Below are positions 44,253-57,951 of a stretch of DNA of 64,000 nucleotides, piece by piece. Source of the stretch: Dryococelus australis (taxonomy: Eukaryota; Arthropoda; Insecta; Phasmatodea; Phasmatidae); contig CM057009.1 of the NCBI GenBank assembly GCA_029891345.1, positions 297,290,466-297,354,465 on the forward strand, written 5' to 3'. Each line of letters opens with the position of its first letter. Position 1 is the stretch's first letter. Made by a program: the position numbers and the translations under genes. The notes under the pieces are model-generated. The model ran no database searches and was not told the DNA's origin. It saw nothing but the letters and a program-made list of their open reading frames with translations.

Positions 44253-45890
44253 CCGACTAGGATCTAGCACACCCAAAGCGAACGGCTGGAGGGGGCAAGT
44301 TCTTTCTCAGTATTAAATTAAGACTGCAAGCTGAATTTCGGTCAATTGCGCATAATCTGTAAAAAAAAAAAAAAAAAAATCGGGGTGTGGCTGTGTTGGG
44401 GACACTGCCGTTTGTTTTGCTTGAATACGTCTACGTTGACGCACTTGGACGCCTTGATGTTTATTTTACGTTCCCGGCACCGCTTCACTCGATCATATGG
44501 GGTTTTATGGGTATCACTGGATTTATTTTGAGATGCGTTCTCCAACCGTATACGAATTCTGTATTTCGATTTGGCTTGTTGACGAATATATATATGCCGA
44601 CATTGTGTAAAGTTTTCTAAATTTTTTACTTTAAACTCAAACAATTTCACCATAACCCAGCCACACAAATGTTTTATACACGCATTTGATTGATCTTGAC
44701 GAGAGCTGTCGATTGAAATTAAAACGAGCGTCGTAGCTCCTCCTAGTCAAAAGGTATACTACGCGGAAGTTATGAGACGCGGCGAAACGAACTCGAAATC
44801 CCCACCCCCCCCGTCTAGGGCGATGCTTCACAGTCCTCACTTAACGTAACATATTCTTTGATCCTTTGGCAATCGAGTGGTGTAATTGCATTTCGAATGT
44901 AGACGATAGATTCGGAGCTGCAATGCCAAACTATATCCCCCGATTTTGTTATCATCGGATTTTCTTGATTGTCTTCCACTATGGTTGCAAGTTTAAATAT
45001 GTATTCACGTCAAAACAGTCATGATTCCTACCAATTTTTCATCTATCTGCAAATATAAAGGTCTCTCATTTCTCCATGGTGTGTTACTATGGTAATCAGG
45101 GAGGAACACTACACTATCAACTTCGCTCAAATTGATTACTTTTAGAAAAAAAAACCCCTGCGTCGCTTGACCCTGATACCCAAAAACATCTGCACATGTC
45201 CGTCCTTATCCATTCTTCTTCTTCTTCTTCGTCGGTGTTGCAACTGTTAGCCAAGCCGTGGTTCCTAATGCTTGGTTGCCGAGTGTTGTTGGGTATTGTT
45301 GTGATAGGTGATGACTTGCAACTAAGTTGCAATGTGAAAGTCTCATCTGGTCAGTTGGGAAGCAGTGATTAGGGTTTTGTCTTATTCTTTAACATTTTCA
45401 TAAGTCTGCAACAAAATAGAGATATGTTGTCCGTGAAACTGAGCCAATTCAGCTTTCTGCCCGTCCTTGTCTACGAGGCAGGTAGACGGACCTGGACGCC
45501 ACTGCGATAGTATTTGCCTAGTAAATAAAGCGCGGAGAGATGACGATAGGGCGAGCTGAGGCAAGTTATCCGGTTCTGCAAGCCCACCTTCCCTTACACA
45601 TAATAAGTTACTAGAAATATTTTTATATATCTTCGTTAAATCTAAATCTACACTGTAATAATTTCGTCCATGATAAAAGGCGCGAAACGTATGTATTTGT
45701 TCACGAAACCGTTTTATCTTCTCACACCTACTGTTTGTTAGAATTGACATCAAATATTGATTGTGTGAAAATTTATAAAACTTGAATACAAAGCGTCAAT
45801 AATGCAGGAATGTTTACTAAAAAAAAAATCCAAATACGTGTGTTGTTAATCCTTTCAATAGTCGTAAAAAAGTTACCCCTACTTTTAGTC
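44253..45890. other. No recognised gene
   Basis: Contains an A18 run at about 44361 and a short (TTC)n at about 45213. The open frame 45382-45753 on the minus strand has no domain that I recognise. Confidence 0.45.
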
Positions 45891-46474
45891 TAGGGACCGT
45901 ACATTCGTCGACTTTCCGCAGCTCTCACCATAAACAACATAATATGCTTGGATATAAGGAAATGACTGCACAGTTGGCAAGGCTGCTGCAGGCTGTGTCC
46001 CGGGACATGATACCCCCACCACTAGTGCCCCAGGCCGCCCCTGGCTGACCTCCCCACCAGTCCCCCCCCCCCCTCCGCACAACAAAATACGCTTAGTGTA
46101 GCCTGTGTAGTGCAGCCACACTGGCAGCCTTCAAACAAACTAATTTTGTGCAGATCTTGTCCGCATTTTGCTGCGCGATTGGCAACGCATATTAATTTTT
46201 GTGCGGAGGATTTCCGCACATGCTAGAATTCAATACCCTAGAAGCGTGCTAGCAGTTCCCTTTGGCTTATTGGTGGTATGTGTCTGTGAAAAGACATCAT
46301 AGTTGACTGTCCAATCAGAATTATGATACTCCGATACTGTACTTCACTGGTTCGTGGGCAGCCACTTAAGACGTGTAACATCTGTATCACCCAATCAGAA
46401 AAATGGATCTGAGCTGAAGTGATATGAAATATAACTTGTAATGAAATCTTTTCGCGAAATTCGGGTGTCCCTAT
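45891..46474. mobile_element. hAT-like non-autonomous element
   Basis: The right half is a relative of the element at 55481-55765 (GTTGACTGTCCAATCAGAA, CGTGGGCAGCCACTTAAG, GAGCTGAAGTGATATGAAAT, AATTCGGGTGTCCCTA). The left tip TAGGGACC starts at 45891, with flanking TTTTAGTC versus TTATAGTC, an imperfect 8-bp duplication. The left half (GC-richer, with a C run near 46061) is not shared with the other copy. Confidence 0.5.
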
Positions 46475-46476
46475 TT

Positions 46477-47088
46477 ATAGTCCATTCACATTCACTTGCA
46501 GCTTTCCTGAAGCTCTGCCAAATTTTTACTTCCAGGATATCCCTCCACCTTACGCAAACCTAGCTAAACCGGATCTAGAAAATTTCACCCAAGGGACAAC
46601 GCACCGCATTCGTGCGCACTCAGTGTAATAATATATTGCATGAGAACTAGTTCTTATTAGGAATTACCAACACACCTGTTTTCTCATTCTTTTTATTTAT
46701 ATTGTAAATGATATATTATAAATTATAGACAAAATGAAAGAAAAAAATCCATTTAGTAGAAAATGTGGTACTTAAACGTTAACAATATATAACAGACTAG
46801 TGCTACATGTAATATTTAGGAAATAACCAAACATGTTATACATGGGGTAATTTGGTACTTAAACGTTAACAATATATAACAGACTAGTGCTACATGTAAT
46901 ATTTAGGAAATAACCAAACATGTTATACATGGGGTAATTTGGTACTTAAACGTTAACAATATATAACAGACTAGTGCTACAAGTAATATTTAGGAAATAA
47001 CCAAACATGTTATACATGGGGTAATTTTTGTAAGGCTCGCTTCAAAAAATTGTGATCATGGAACCACAAATATACTATTTTGCGAGAG
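46477..47088 (-). mobile_element. MITE family A copy A4 with internal triplication
   Basis: On the minus strand this is a full family A copy, from TATAGTCCATTCAC at 46477 to a degenerate end ccacaaatatacta near 47088. It is 612 bp long; removing two extra 87-bp units leaves 438 bp, the size of A1. The internal segment from GGTACTTAAACGTTAAC to GGGGTAATTT is present three times. Confidence 0.75.
46766..47027. repeat. 87-bp tandem triplication inside MITE A4
   Basis: Units start at 46766, 46853 and 46940 with TGGTACTTAAACGTT and are nearly identical (one visible difference, ctacatg versus ctacaag in the third). The high identity against the diverged MITE background means the triplication is much younger than the MITE, unless it is an assembly artefact. 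Confidence 0.9.
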
Positions 47089-48655
47089 TACAAGCTAATT
47101 TAATTTCTTAACAGAACTTTATTACGATGCATTTTTTAGCACTCGTAAATCATATCGTTAGCCTCTAATCAGCCACATGTCTGTACACTTTAAGAAATTG
47201 TTTGTAAATTTATCTTATCATTTAATACTTACAGTGAGAAAGCGCGATTTGTAAAATATTTTCCCTTACACCCATGGTAACGTTCCTACAGTTGCTAAGG
47301 AAAGAATCAAACGTGTAGGGAAGTTCACAACTTTGTATAGTAGTAATGGTAAACCTTCTCACACTTTCAGCCAGACACGTAGTACTATTTTCTTACACTG
47401 TGTAGGTTAAACACTTACATTACAGTTTAGGAAGTTTACCAGAAATATTTTTACAGTGTAGGATTTGAAATTCCTCACAAACACAATTGTCTAATTTTAT
47501 ATTTACTGTTCAGCAAATTAAAAATAGATAATAATTGAGTCTTTAAGTAACTTCGAAATAAACTTGCGTTATTTCATCAAAACAGGTAATATAGAATATT
47601 TAAGGTTACATTAATTTAATCTTGCTTTCAAATGTGATTTCTTCCTTGTGTTCACATACGAAATCCCTTCAAACACAACCTACATGAATGTTACAGATTT
47701 TTACCTCGGTTTGAAAACAGAACTTTCCTCAGGTATTAAATAAACATGTGACAAATTTATAAATTCACGCCCATTTATCTGCACTACAAAAGTTAAACCT
47801 CCTCGAAAGTTGATGTAATTGGGTGCTTCACAAACTTTCCCATGTAGCTATCCAGGGTTGAAAGAAACGATTATTTTCGTTGCTCTGACGTCACACCCGG
47901 CAGAAAGAATAGACATATTTGCAGTTCTACTTGCTTGTGTAGCCTGTGTAGTTGAAAGAAGCGAATCTTATACGGCGTATGAGGTCCTATTCCGTCTAGA
48001 GAAGTATCTTTGTACATTATACGTCATCTCGGCCAGTCTAACACATTAACTGCCAATTGGTCTGGGGTTAGAAGTGGGGTATAAGATTATCAACCTGTTT
48101 CTTTGTATTTTATACCCACATGTAACAAGTATTGTAGAGTACACTGCCAAACTATCAGATAGTAACAATATACATTCGATAGTGTGTTGCATCTGCTGAT
48201 CTATGTAACTAATACAATTTTAATTATATGTATTTTAAATGTGTTGTTAAATTCCATTTCTTGGTTGATATTTAGCAACTGCACAGTTGTGTGTTTCCGT
48301 TGTAAATGTGTGTGTATTTTTAGCTTATAAGAGGATATTTTATAACTTAGTTTTCGTTTACGCTACTTGCATATACCATATAGCAGGTTCATTATCCTCC
48401 GTGGAAAAATTCCGCAGAAACGAAGTCTTTATTTCTTCTCTTGTTCTTTCCATACTTTTATTCACTGCAAGAACACACACCATATACACCGACACTCCAA
48501 GCCTGTTGAACCAGTGGAAATATCTATTCAACCTACTTCGAACCAAACGTTAGTTTCCGAACATCTAGTGTACACCGATTGATGCATTGGTGAATTTCCG
48601 AAAACGCGGATTCATATATAAAACTTAACACTTACAAAAGAAAACAGTAATGACT
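47089..48655. other. No recognised gene
   Basis: AT-rich, ordinary composition; short frames only. Confidence 0.45.
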
Positions 48656-48820
<165 letters not shown>

Positions 48821-49570
48821 TAGATTCTGGGAAAAAGGGCACCGCAAAAAAAGAGGGGGATGATGGTTGTTAAACGCAACCTTATAGCCATCCTGTACAG
48901 CGCACACCAAAATATTACATAATTGTAACACCTGAGCTCGTAAATGAATACAAGACTGAATGGATTAACCTAAGCATTAAAGGAAACATATACTAATATT
49001 AATTTGTAGGTCAGTCCCTTTTATCTCGCTGATTAGCTAAAATGTATCAAATCAACTTCATCTCACTTCTGCGTCTAAAAATACTCTCTCCGAATAAAAG
49101 GTCGTGGCTGGATTATACACGAGGGCATCGATGTCTTTATGTACACTAGCCGTGAATTCATTCGCTCGCAGCAAAAATATCCGTCAATTAAGGGATGGTG
49201 GCATCTCCTTCGTATTTTCTCCAGGTTAAAGTGTCGGAGACGAAGAGTACCGAGATTAGACGAAGCTGACTTCGCAGCTGTGGCAATGAGGAAATTCACG
49301 CAAATAACAACTATACCGTCGAGCATCAGAAGGATAGTACAAACCAACTGTAACGAACATAAAAATAGTATCGGAAAGTGAAAATACATCATCGACACTA
49401 ATATTAATGTATTCAAACCTCCAGGTCTACTTTGTATTGCGGAGTAATAGTTTTATATATTTCTGCGGCCATAAAGGTACAAAGACACGATCGAACTGAT
49501 TTAAAGTGGTTAGTCGTGTTGTTCCTGCTTTGGCGGATAGAGGGAGGTAGGTAGGTACGGCTTAACGTAT

Positions 49571-49780
49571 CTTCGACGGCAAGGTCATTATAGACGGCTC
49601 TCGTTGCTCATAGAAACAGGGACAGGGCAGGAATCGGCCATGGGCTGTGGCAAGGACCCATCCCAGCATTCGCCTGGAGGGATTTCGGGAAACCATGGGG
49701 AACCGAGATCAGAATGGCCACACCGGGATTCGAACTCAAGTCCTCCCGAATGCGAGTTCGAAGGGTTTACACTGATGGAT
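49571..49780 (-). mobile_element. tRNA-derived SINE family D copy
   Basis: Reverse orientation: AGGAATCGGCCATGGGC, CCCAGCATTCGCCTGGAGG, GGGATTCGAACTCAAGTCC and CCGAATGCGAGTTCGAAGG correspond block by block to 11976-12205. The tail end is degenerate. Confidence 0.85.
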
Positions 49781-50109
49781 ACAGGCGATATGTCTCGAAA
49801 GCCAGCTTGAAAACATCTGTGCAATTGCGACTACTTTTATGAAGCTGCCTGAAGGTAGATTAGTGTAAACTGTTGTATAAATAAGCCTGATACACGTACA
49901 AAATCAGCCTAAAAATGTGTGGCTTCCACAACGGCGTGGGAAATATTGTTTATGATTATGGGGCAGGCAATTTTACTTAATTAATTAAACAAGAGGAAAA
50001 TTGAAGAAAAATTGATTTATTATTTTGTCCACTGGAGTAATGTATATGTCCATTTTTTTTAATGCATTGAGTTGAAATAATATATTTGTACTATGAATTT
50101 GCATGCTTA

Positions 50110-50760
50110 TGATTTACACTGCCAGCATCAAATTCAGAAACTCATAGCTTTATCAGACAGCCATTTTGGAAAATATCGCCAGATAAATCAAGTTTTTACT
50201 AATTATCTCGGTAACTATTGAATCGATTCCCTCCAAATCTGCCACACATCTAGTACTGTTATGGGTGGTCACCTCTACGCTTATAATAACTGCACATATC
50301 CTACGCTTATTTTCACATTTGTGGCGTTATTAACGTTTTGTGTTAGAATGTCACAACTACCGAACATTTAGACCATTTCCAACCAAACTTGATACTCTGG
50401 CAGGATTATTCGCAAGCATTGAATATATTTACTCCACTGTCCTGTTAAAGACCATTTTGAATGATGGTGCCACGTGGAAAATGAAGTTGCTGGAAAATAT
50501 ATAACGCACTGCCGAAGCAAACTGCAGTGCATTTTGGTGTACAAACGTACTGCAATGGCGGCATGCCTTAACCAAGAAATCCGAAATAGGTAAGGTAATT
50601 TATTAAAATACATTACCAGTTATACTTTGTGATACGTTCTGTGCCTATACAACTATCTCATCGATTCATACCAAACTTGGTAGACTGGCAGTGCTTGTCT
50701 TATTGATAACTGCTTTAGTGTGTCATGCTGAAAGATAGGGGTCAAGCATCCCCTGAAATA
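50110..50760. repeat. Second block of the roughly 340-bp degenerate repeat
   Basis: Shows AGCCATTTTGGAAAATATCGCC, TTATCTCGGTAACTATTGAATC, and a second unit with AACCAAACTTGATACTCTGG and CACGTGGAAAATGAAG. These match the unit style of 20370-22440. Confidence 0.5.
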
Positions 50761-52503
50761 TTTGTTTAAAAAATATACCAAAACCGTCTCACGCGAGTTC
50801 CACCTCAGTTGCAATGCAACTTATAAACGTAATATGAAAGGAAACCTAAATACTTAATGAAGCAGTGTTTTTTTTTTAAATTGCGGTCACATTATTTTAG
50901 AGTTGTGTGTCATAACTCTGTACGGAACATTTTAAGCCAGTTTTGCTTATGCTAAAGATCTGTCTCTGGGCTGTACATTCGCCACTCATCCTTGGGCAAC
51001 CGAAAATTGTGTGGACTGATGTCACAAAAAAAAAATGGTTCGGCTTCAAACACGTGTACATTAGAATATATTATTCAGATGGATCACTGTTTGTAATAGA
51101 CTCATGGCGAAGAACTCGTGAGCCAGTAACAAGCCTGCAAGGCAGCAAGCTCGGAATGCAAGTGCTGCCTGGTGAAATAAGTAGTAACGATGAGAAAACT
51201 TTGGGGACGTAACTCATACGTAACTGCAACACACCTGTGTTATTGTGAAGGATGAATATTCTCAACACGTGTAACCTTTGTGTGTAGGCGTGACAGAAGA
51301 CAGAAGAACACTTAAATACTTGTAGAAAGTCTTACCCTTGTAGACTTGAAGTTATGGGCGCTGACAAAATGGTAACTTCCCTTAAGCATAAACGAGACAC
51401 AGGCACTAAGGACAAAAGGAACTCTACCATCAATGCTACAATGACAACGTGGCAATAGGTTAAGTATATGTTTAATTAAAAATGCTTTACTTAATGCATA
51501 GGATTAAGATTAAAATTATATTCCCATGATATAAAAGACAACATACATAGTTCACCTTAGCGTGTAGCAAGATAACAATATTACTAAGTAGTCAGCTAAA
51601 AGTCCTACACAGTACCAAATAAAGTATTCTTGAGCAATATTCAATTCTAGTTTAAAATTGTAACATAACTCTGAGTTACTATATTTGCCTGGCTTAGATC
51701 AGAATTAAATCGGTAGAACAAACAAAACGTTTTATCTCAGGGTATTCGTGATATTATTAACAGGAAGTTCTGATTAAGTTGTTCATAGTCAAATATATCT
51801 CCGCTTCATCTCCTGAGCAAAAGACTTCTCTCTAAATAGATGAAAACATCTAACACATATTTTGAAGTTTTCATTCAATAAATACTCAAAAGCCCGCTTC
51901 TTTTGTACTCCACCATCTATAAACCTTCAGTTGAGTAATATCATGTAGTCGATGCCGTATTTATACTATAAATTAGACTGATTAAAATCTCCGGGTCAGC
52001 ATCCCTGGCTGCCCTGTATGAAAGCTTAACAAATCAAGATGGAGACTTGGTGCACTCACAATTATTAAATTTTCACTGTAAATTCTATATTTAAATTAAC
52101 ATTGCTGAGATAGGACTTATCTCTTAAGCCTATTCATTAAACTATAAACATTACTAACACGTAGCAACACAATGCAAACAATACAATTAAATATGCCGCA
52201 TTTTGAAATTATAAATGAAAGAATATAATAACAACACAGATCAAATTTTCATTTAGCATCTCATAAAAAATTATTAATTCGTTAAAGTATACGCACTTAC
52301 CATTCCAGGTATCTGAATACGTAAACAATGGCCCATGCCAATACGACTGTCAATGAAATGTAACAATGTTAGAAGTCACACTGGTATGGCTGAAACTGGC
52401 TACGCACTGAGGCGAGTACTCTAGTCATTGTGCCCACCAGAGGCTACAGTATTTCCGAAAATATGTTGGCCCAAAAATGTTTCGCTATTTTCCAGTTTTA
52501 CTA
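50761..52503. other. No recognised gene
   Basis: AT-rich sequence with no repeat family I could identify; the 51.0-51.2 kb frame is short and domain-free. Confidence 0.45.
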
Positions 52504-53059
52504 AGGGCCGGTTGCACCAACATCGCCCCGATCCGAGATTGAATGATCCTACTTCCGAAACAGGATCCAGTTTGATCTTGGTAAAAGTGTTGCACCAACG
52601 AAATTTCATGATTCTGGATCTCCAATTTTTCGAGCTTGGTTCCAAAGTGAGAGATCGATATTAAGTATGAGAAAAATTTTCCTATTGGTTCATAATATAT
52701 GACGTCATGGAAGTAGAAGTATTTTTCACTATAGATAGAACTATATGTGCGAAGTTTTATCTGTTTTAAGTTAATTATTATTGTACGTATTTTACTGAAT
52801 AATATAAGTGCGTATAATGTTGTTTTAATTTCCAAAGAATACAATCGACCGTTGTTCTATCTGTATTTTCAAACTACATTTGTCGAAGATGGCTGCTGAT
52901 CTCGGATCGATATTTGGAACCGCCAATTTCGGTGTTTCGAAATGAACTTCATCTCGATCTCCAGTCCAGATCTGAACACGTAAGGTGCGACAGTTTTCTG
53001 TGTCGATCTTCGATAAGAGCTCAGATGGAGTTTCGTACCACGATGGTGCAACCGGCCCT
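52504..53059. mobile_element. MITE with AGGGCCGGTTGCACCA ends
   Basis: 556 bp; left end AGGGCCGGTTGCACCAACAT and right end ATGGTGCAACCGGCCCT are near-perfect inverted repeats, flanked by TA on both sides. Inner sequence again contains inverted stretches (TTGCACCAACGAAATTTC; GATCTCGGATCGATATTTGG). Ends beginning GGGCCGGTTGCACC are seen in several insect MITEs. Confidence 0.8.
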
Positions 53060-53345
53060 TAGTGTGTCTGATATGAAAGTGGCCCCAGAGTCGCTTCAAG
53101 TGGCACCGCTACCTGTATAGGAGAGGACGTAAACACATAAGTATCTGTCGCCCGGAAGGCATTCAAAAGCGCACTGCAGCACGCAGTCAGAGACGACTGT
53201 TGTGCAGCTCTGTGCTGCAGTTTACGGTCTCCCAGCACTTGGTCGATCAGCGACGTGCACGTACAGACGGCAATGAGCTTGATGAGTATTCGAGGCGATC
53301 CGCGCGGCCGCATCTGTTAACGTGCGCGTAAGAGGAGCGCTTAAG
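53060..53345 (-). other. GC-rich segment, weak exon candidate
   Basis: A minus-strand frame 53059-53313 includes a hydrophobic stretch (RILIKLIAVCTCTSLIDQVL) preceded by an AG and MRPRGSP. GC content is above the surroundings. No convincing donor site, no homologue that I can name. Confidence 0.15.
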
Positions 53346-53481
53346 GCTTACTCATGTCGGAGTTAACATGGAGAGGAGAACATAAATGTACTCGATTGGA
53401 AATGCATTGAAGAACACCACCTAGTAAACTTCGTCGCATCCAAACGGGTCTTATAAAATAAACTGTTCGTGTGATCGTAAG

Positions 53482-53740
53482 TGGAGTGAGTGAGTGAAGA
53501 TATTTGGGCTGCGCTTATCGAGGTCTTGAGAGCCTATGAGTGTGACGTCACGTGAGTTGCGGAGCAGCGCCGGAATGCAAGGGCGGGGGAAACGGGAGAT
53601 CCCCGAGAACACCCGAAAACCAGCGCCATCGTCCAACACGATGCACACATGCTGGAATCCGGGAGCGACCCCGCTGGGAATCGAACCCGGTTCGCCTAGG
53701 CGGGAGGCGAGTAGCCTAACCACTACATCGACGCGGCCCC
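53482..53740 (-). mobile_element. tRNA-derived SINE family C copy
   Basis: GAGTGAGTGAGTGAAGATAT then CGAGGTCTTGAGAGCC at the left, GAGATCCCCGAGAACACCC in the body, and GGGAATCGAACCCGGTTCGC with the head ACGCGGCCCC at the right. Full length. Confidence 0.9.
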
Positions 53741-54373
53741 GCTCGTAAGTGAAAGAGCACCACTGGCCTTCAGCAGCCTGCAGCCATTAGTCTAATGCTG
53801 GAATTCATAGTCGAAGGCTTGTTTTGCAAATAAGTCATACTTCCTGAAGCAATGATGCTTCGTAAAGCATTACTTATTTGAACATTGAATTAATAAACGG
53901 CTTCTTGACAAAATAATTCTTATATGAGCATTAATTGTTCGAAACGATCTTTACTTCACGAAGTAGCGTAATAAGTACCTGTATAATATCAGTATCAACA
54001 TAATACAAATAAATTTGCCATTTTAATTACAGCAGTCACCCAGACGAAATAAATTGTTCCATTCGTTTGTTATTTTTAAACATTTCAATGGTAATTTAAA
54101 TAATAATTATTGTAATTTGTTTTATCACACATTTGAGACTAAAACAAAAATGTTCGCAATAAAAACGCGCTTGTTCCATGTTTTATCTAATAATTTATCG
54201 AAAGTTTGTTAGCTGTGAAAAATAAATACGTACAGGACGTGTTTAATTGACAAGGATATAAATAATTATTAGTAGTACGGTAAAGCTGACTTTGAGACAT
54301 TTATAAGTATCAGTGTTAGGACTCACCTGCCACCTCGGTTGTCGAGGCGGCCTGGGGCGGTCATGTTGTAATG

Positions 54374-54460
54374 TCACACTACCATCATATAGGATATTGA
54401 TGACCTTCACCCATGATCTTGACCTTGAACCCAAAGTACTAATAATCGCAAAAAATCTAA
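54374..54460. repeat. Isolated fragment of the TGACCTTGA repeat
   Basis: GATGACCTTCACCCATGATC, TTGACCTTGAACCCAAAG and CGCAAAAAATCTAAAAAAG resemble one unit of the family at 59401-60204. Confidence 0.45.
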
Positions 54461-54860
54461 AAAAGATTCATAAAATCGAAAAAAATATTTTAATCTACCC
54501 TACACCTCGCTCACATCCACCCCCCTCCAACCTCACATCACCCCCTCCCCTCACCAACACCTCCCAAACATAAAAACAGCTAGCAAAATCGCAAATATCA
54601 AGGAACATATGTAAAGCCCCCCCTTTTTTTTCAATTCCTCTCGCTCAACATGTCAAACCTCACTTTACTCCCCCCCCCCCACCATTTCCCCTCCCAAATC
54701 ATAAAAAATAGAGAAAAATCGAGGAACATATAATGTTAACCACACACTCGTCACACCACCCTAACCCTCTCCCCCTCACTCTAAACCTCCGTCAACTTAC
54801 CAGTCATAAAAATCGAGAAAACAATTGTAAAAGTACACCAACGCAAAACACATACCTGAT
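54460..54860. repeat. C/A-rich strand-asymmetric tract
   Basis: Almost G-free on this strand, with CCCC-rich words alternating with AAAAATCGAGGAACATAT-like words at about 54590, 54715 and 54805. It looks like an extended low-complexity relative of the neighbouring repeat. Confidence 0.5.
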
Positions 54861-55480
54861 AACCCGCGTACTCGATGACGCCCGTAGCCTACCTGATACC
54901 GCGAACCTGACAACGCGAACGCTACTTGACAGACTGGCGAAGCAGCGACGAATGAGAGAAGCTTGGGAATTTTTCTAACTGATACGGACAGTGTAAAATA
55001 TCTAGTATCAGATACAGGTCTGTATCTGTAGCAGTTTGGAGTAGGTACAGAAAATAGCTGTAACACCCCATCTCTAAATCCAAGAGTTAAGTGAGGGGTG
55101 CCCGTCACCCTCAGACACTATGGGGCAAGGAACCCCCCCCCCCCTTAAACTTCCAGCCAATCGGACACCGTTTCCCGTGACACGCACACACGTTTCCTTA
55201 TTCGAGGTGAAAAATCGGAAACATCAGAAACCGATGACAGAATGTTAGTCATATAAAATTGAAGTGAAAAATCTTAAGACAAGCATGAATTAAAAAAAAA
55301 TTTAAAACCAGTATACTAATTTTAAAATTTGATAATATATAAAACCTAATCTATATATTTTTTAGACAAAATTTGTTGATTTGAATATATGGATTTTATT
55401 TTTTACTAACGCGATAGTTATTTAAATAACCGAAAAATAAATAATGCTCAACGGTAACTAAACAATATTTATATAACAGG

Positions 55481-55765
55481 TAGGGACACCCAAATTTAGC
55501 AAAAATAGTTCCGCACATGCTTTATTTCACTATCCTACGAGCGTACCAGCAGTTTTCTTTTGATTACTGGTGGCGTGTCTCTGTCAGAAGACATTTTCTT
55601 AGTTGACTGTCCAATTAGAAATAAGTTACTTCGACGTCTCTGTTTCGTGGGCAGACACTTAAGACTCCTAACATCTAGATCACCCAGTCAGAAACGTGGA
55701 TCTGAGCTGAAGTGTAATGAAATATAACTGGTCGTGAAATATTTTCGGGAATTCGGGTGTCCCTA
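55481..55765. mobile_element. hAT-like MITE
   Basis: 285 bp with ends TAGGGACACCCAAATTT and AATTCGGGTGTCCCTA, flanked by ATAACAGG and ATAATAGG, an 8-bp target duplication with one mismatch. Terminal TAGGG and 8-bp duplications are typical of hAT elements. No coding capacity. Confidence 0.8.
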
Positions 55766-57951
55766 ATAATAGGACCAATAAAATTTTAAAATTATCAAAG
55801 AACTTGCTTAAACAGGGCCCTAGGAAAAAGTGGTGTAAAATTAGCCTATTAATAAACCTATCGATTTTTCATCTCACATTTATCTGTTTGTAAATATTTA
55901 TCACATGACTTAAGGCTTCCAGGAGTCCCAGGCATTCTACTAAAGTAATAACAAAAATAGTATATTGCATATTAATTACTTTTGGAATTGTAAGTACACG
56001 CTAGAAGTCTCTTGCCTGTAGTTACCATAACGGGGCCACTTGTGTAGGCGCGTAAGTTTTCCAGCCCAGCAGTCATCCAGCAGTGCCATAAGTAGGGCTA
56101 GTGATTTTTCGCGAAAAAAATGTGAGTACATGGTAGACTTGAATACTATAAGCACCAAACAGCGGTTTGTTTATTGCTATTGGTTGCCGTCTGCTTCAGA
56201 AGGCGTTTTCATATTTGACCTGGCCACTCAGAATTCGGCAACATTGGCACGGCTCCTACGTGATTCGTGTGAAGACAGTTAACACGTGTAAAAAAGTGAT
56301 TCAGCCAATCGTGATAGGTAAACGATCCTGCAGTGTTTGGCTACCGCCGGTAAGATACCAGGGTGCTGATTGGCTAGTGACGCATTTCTGCTCAAAGGTG
56401 CCGTTGGAGTTCGAGAGAAAAGCGGCTCATCAACTTTTGTGTTCTTAACACTTGAACAGTCTGCCAAATCACCTGGCGAAATTATCGTTTGCAACCAGAT
56501 AGAGGAGAAATATCTATGCGAGTATGTGAAGAGCTGAATAATTTCATCCGCCATGTATTCTGTTCACTTGTGCACAGAAAGCTTATCATGTGTAGTCATG
56601 GATGAATGTTAATGGTTGCTAAGTTTAAGGGCGTGACCATATTCACGTCCGCCGATAAAATCTGTTAACATGACAAATAGTGTTTATCAGTTTATCAAAC
56701 TCATTCGCGTATTCTATGGTTGAACGGAGATTTTCATCCCTATATTAATTTTTGAGTGGCAGGTTTCCCATATTATGCTAAATGTTATAATACAAACGAA
56801 TAAAATTAATTAGATTAACCTAGAAAAATTTAAACTCGGGGATATTAAACAGTTGATTGCTTGTAAGAAAAACAGTCACCATATTTACATTATTAAGTAT
56901 TCTGTGTCTGGATTTTCTGGGCTGACACCAAATACTCTTAAAATTTAAAATAACGCACTCACATTAGTGTATCTGGGTTAAAGTGTTTCGAAATGCGATT
57001 AGTCACGTAGCATTTTTCTCTAAATATAAGGTTATTAGTTAGGCCTACTGACTCACTAATATCCAGTGTTTTTAAATTGTGTTCTAATTGCATACGTAAC
57101 TGAAATGTACACGTATTTGAAAACTGCGTTGATCTAAAATGACTGCCAAAATCGTCCACTGCCTAAGTTATCTGTGCAAGGAAGATAGCTCAGTCCAAAA
57201 TTGCCGAGAGGATTAAGAGCGTCGTAAAGACGGAGCACTTAGAATAGCACTTAAAACGTAATCCTTAACTATCATAGGTTCCGATCGACAGCGGAACCGT
57301 CTGTTGGAGGCTAATAAATTGACAGTACGACTGGGTAACGCGCTAGGCGTTGTAAACGTGCACGTTACGTTTGCGCCTGTCATTGGAGATTTGCCGGGGG
57401 ACTATGAACTAAATAATAGCGAGATGCGAATTCCACTAATTCGCTCGCAGTCGCTGTGTATAGGCGGCTGGAGGTAGGCGCAGCATCGTCTCAATCCCCT
57501 ACCACCGGAGGGTGATGGGCGAAGGGGGGGGGGAGGGGAGGTGCCAAGGCAAGCATACACTACCATTCCCAGTCCTGCTTTAGTGATGTGAAAACATTGT
57601 ACCACATATGCTATTTATCGTTAGGGGGCAACTGTTTATCGCGAAAAGATTACCCGACTAGTTGTACGCCAAAACACTACAGCGCCAGGGACTCGGCCGC
57701 CATGTCGGATACCCATACTTCCTGCTCTGTCATTCCGGTCGTGCAACCGCTATATTGGTATTCAGTATGCCGCAATGTTGGGCCGCAATTTTTGTAGCCA
57801 GTACGCCTCCATATTTGTAGCTAGTACGGCGTCATATTGAAGCGCCTCAGCCAGAACCCGGTGTCCCCGTAGCCCCATACCCCTAAAACTCACAACAAGC
57901 TGCATATCACGAAGGCGAACGGAAATGGTGCGATCATCTATGTGCCGTTCA
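55766..57951. other. No recognised gene
   Basis: Contains a CCAAT-rich patch at 56180-56400 and a G-run at about 57524; no frame with recognisable domains. Confidence 0.4.
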
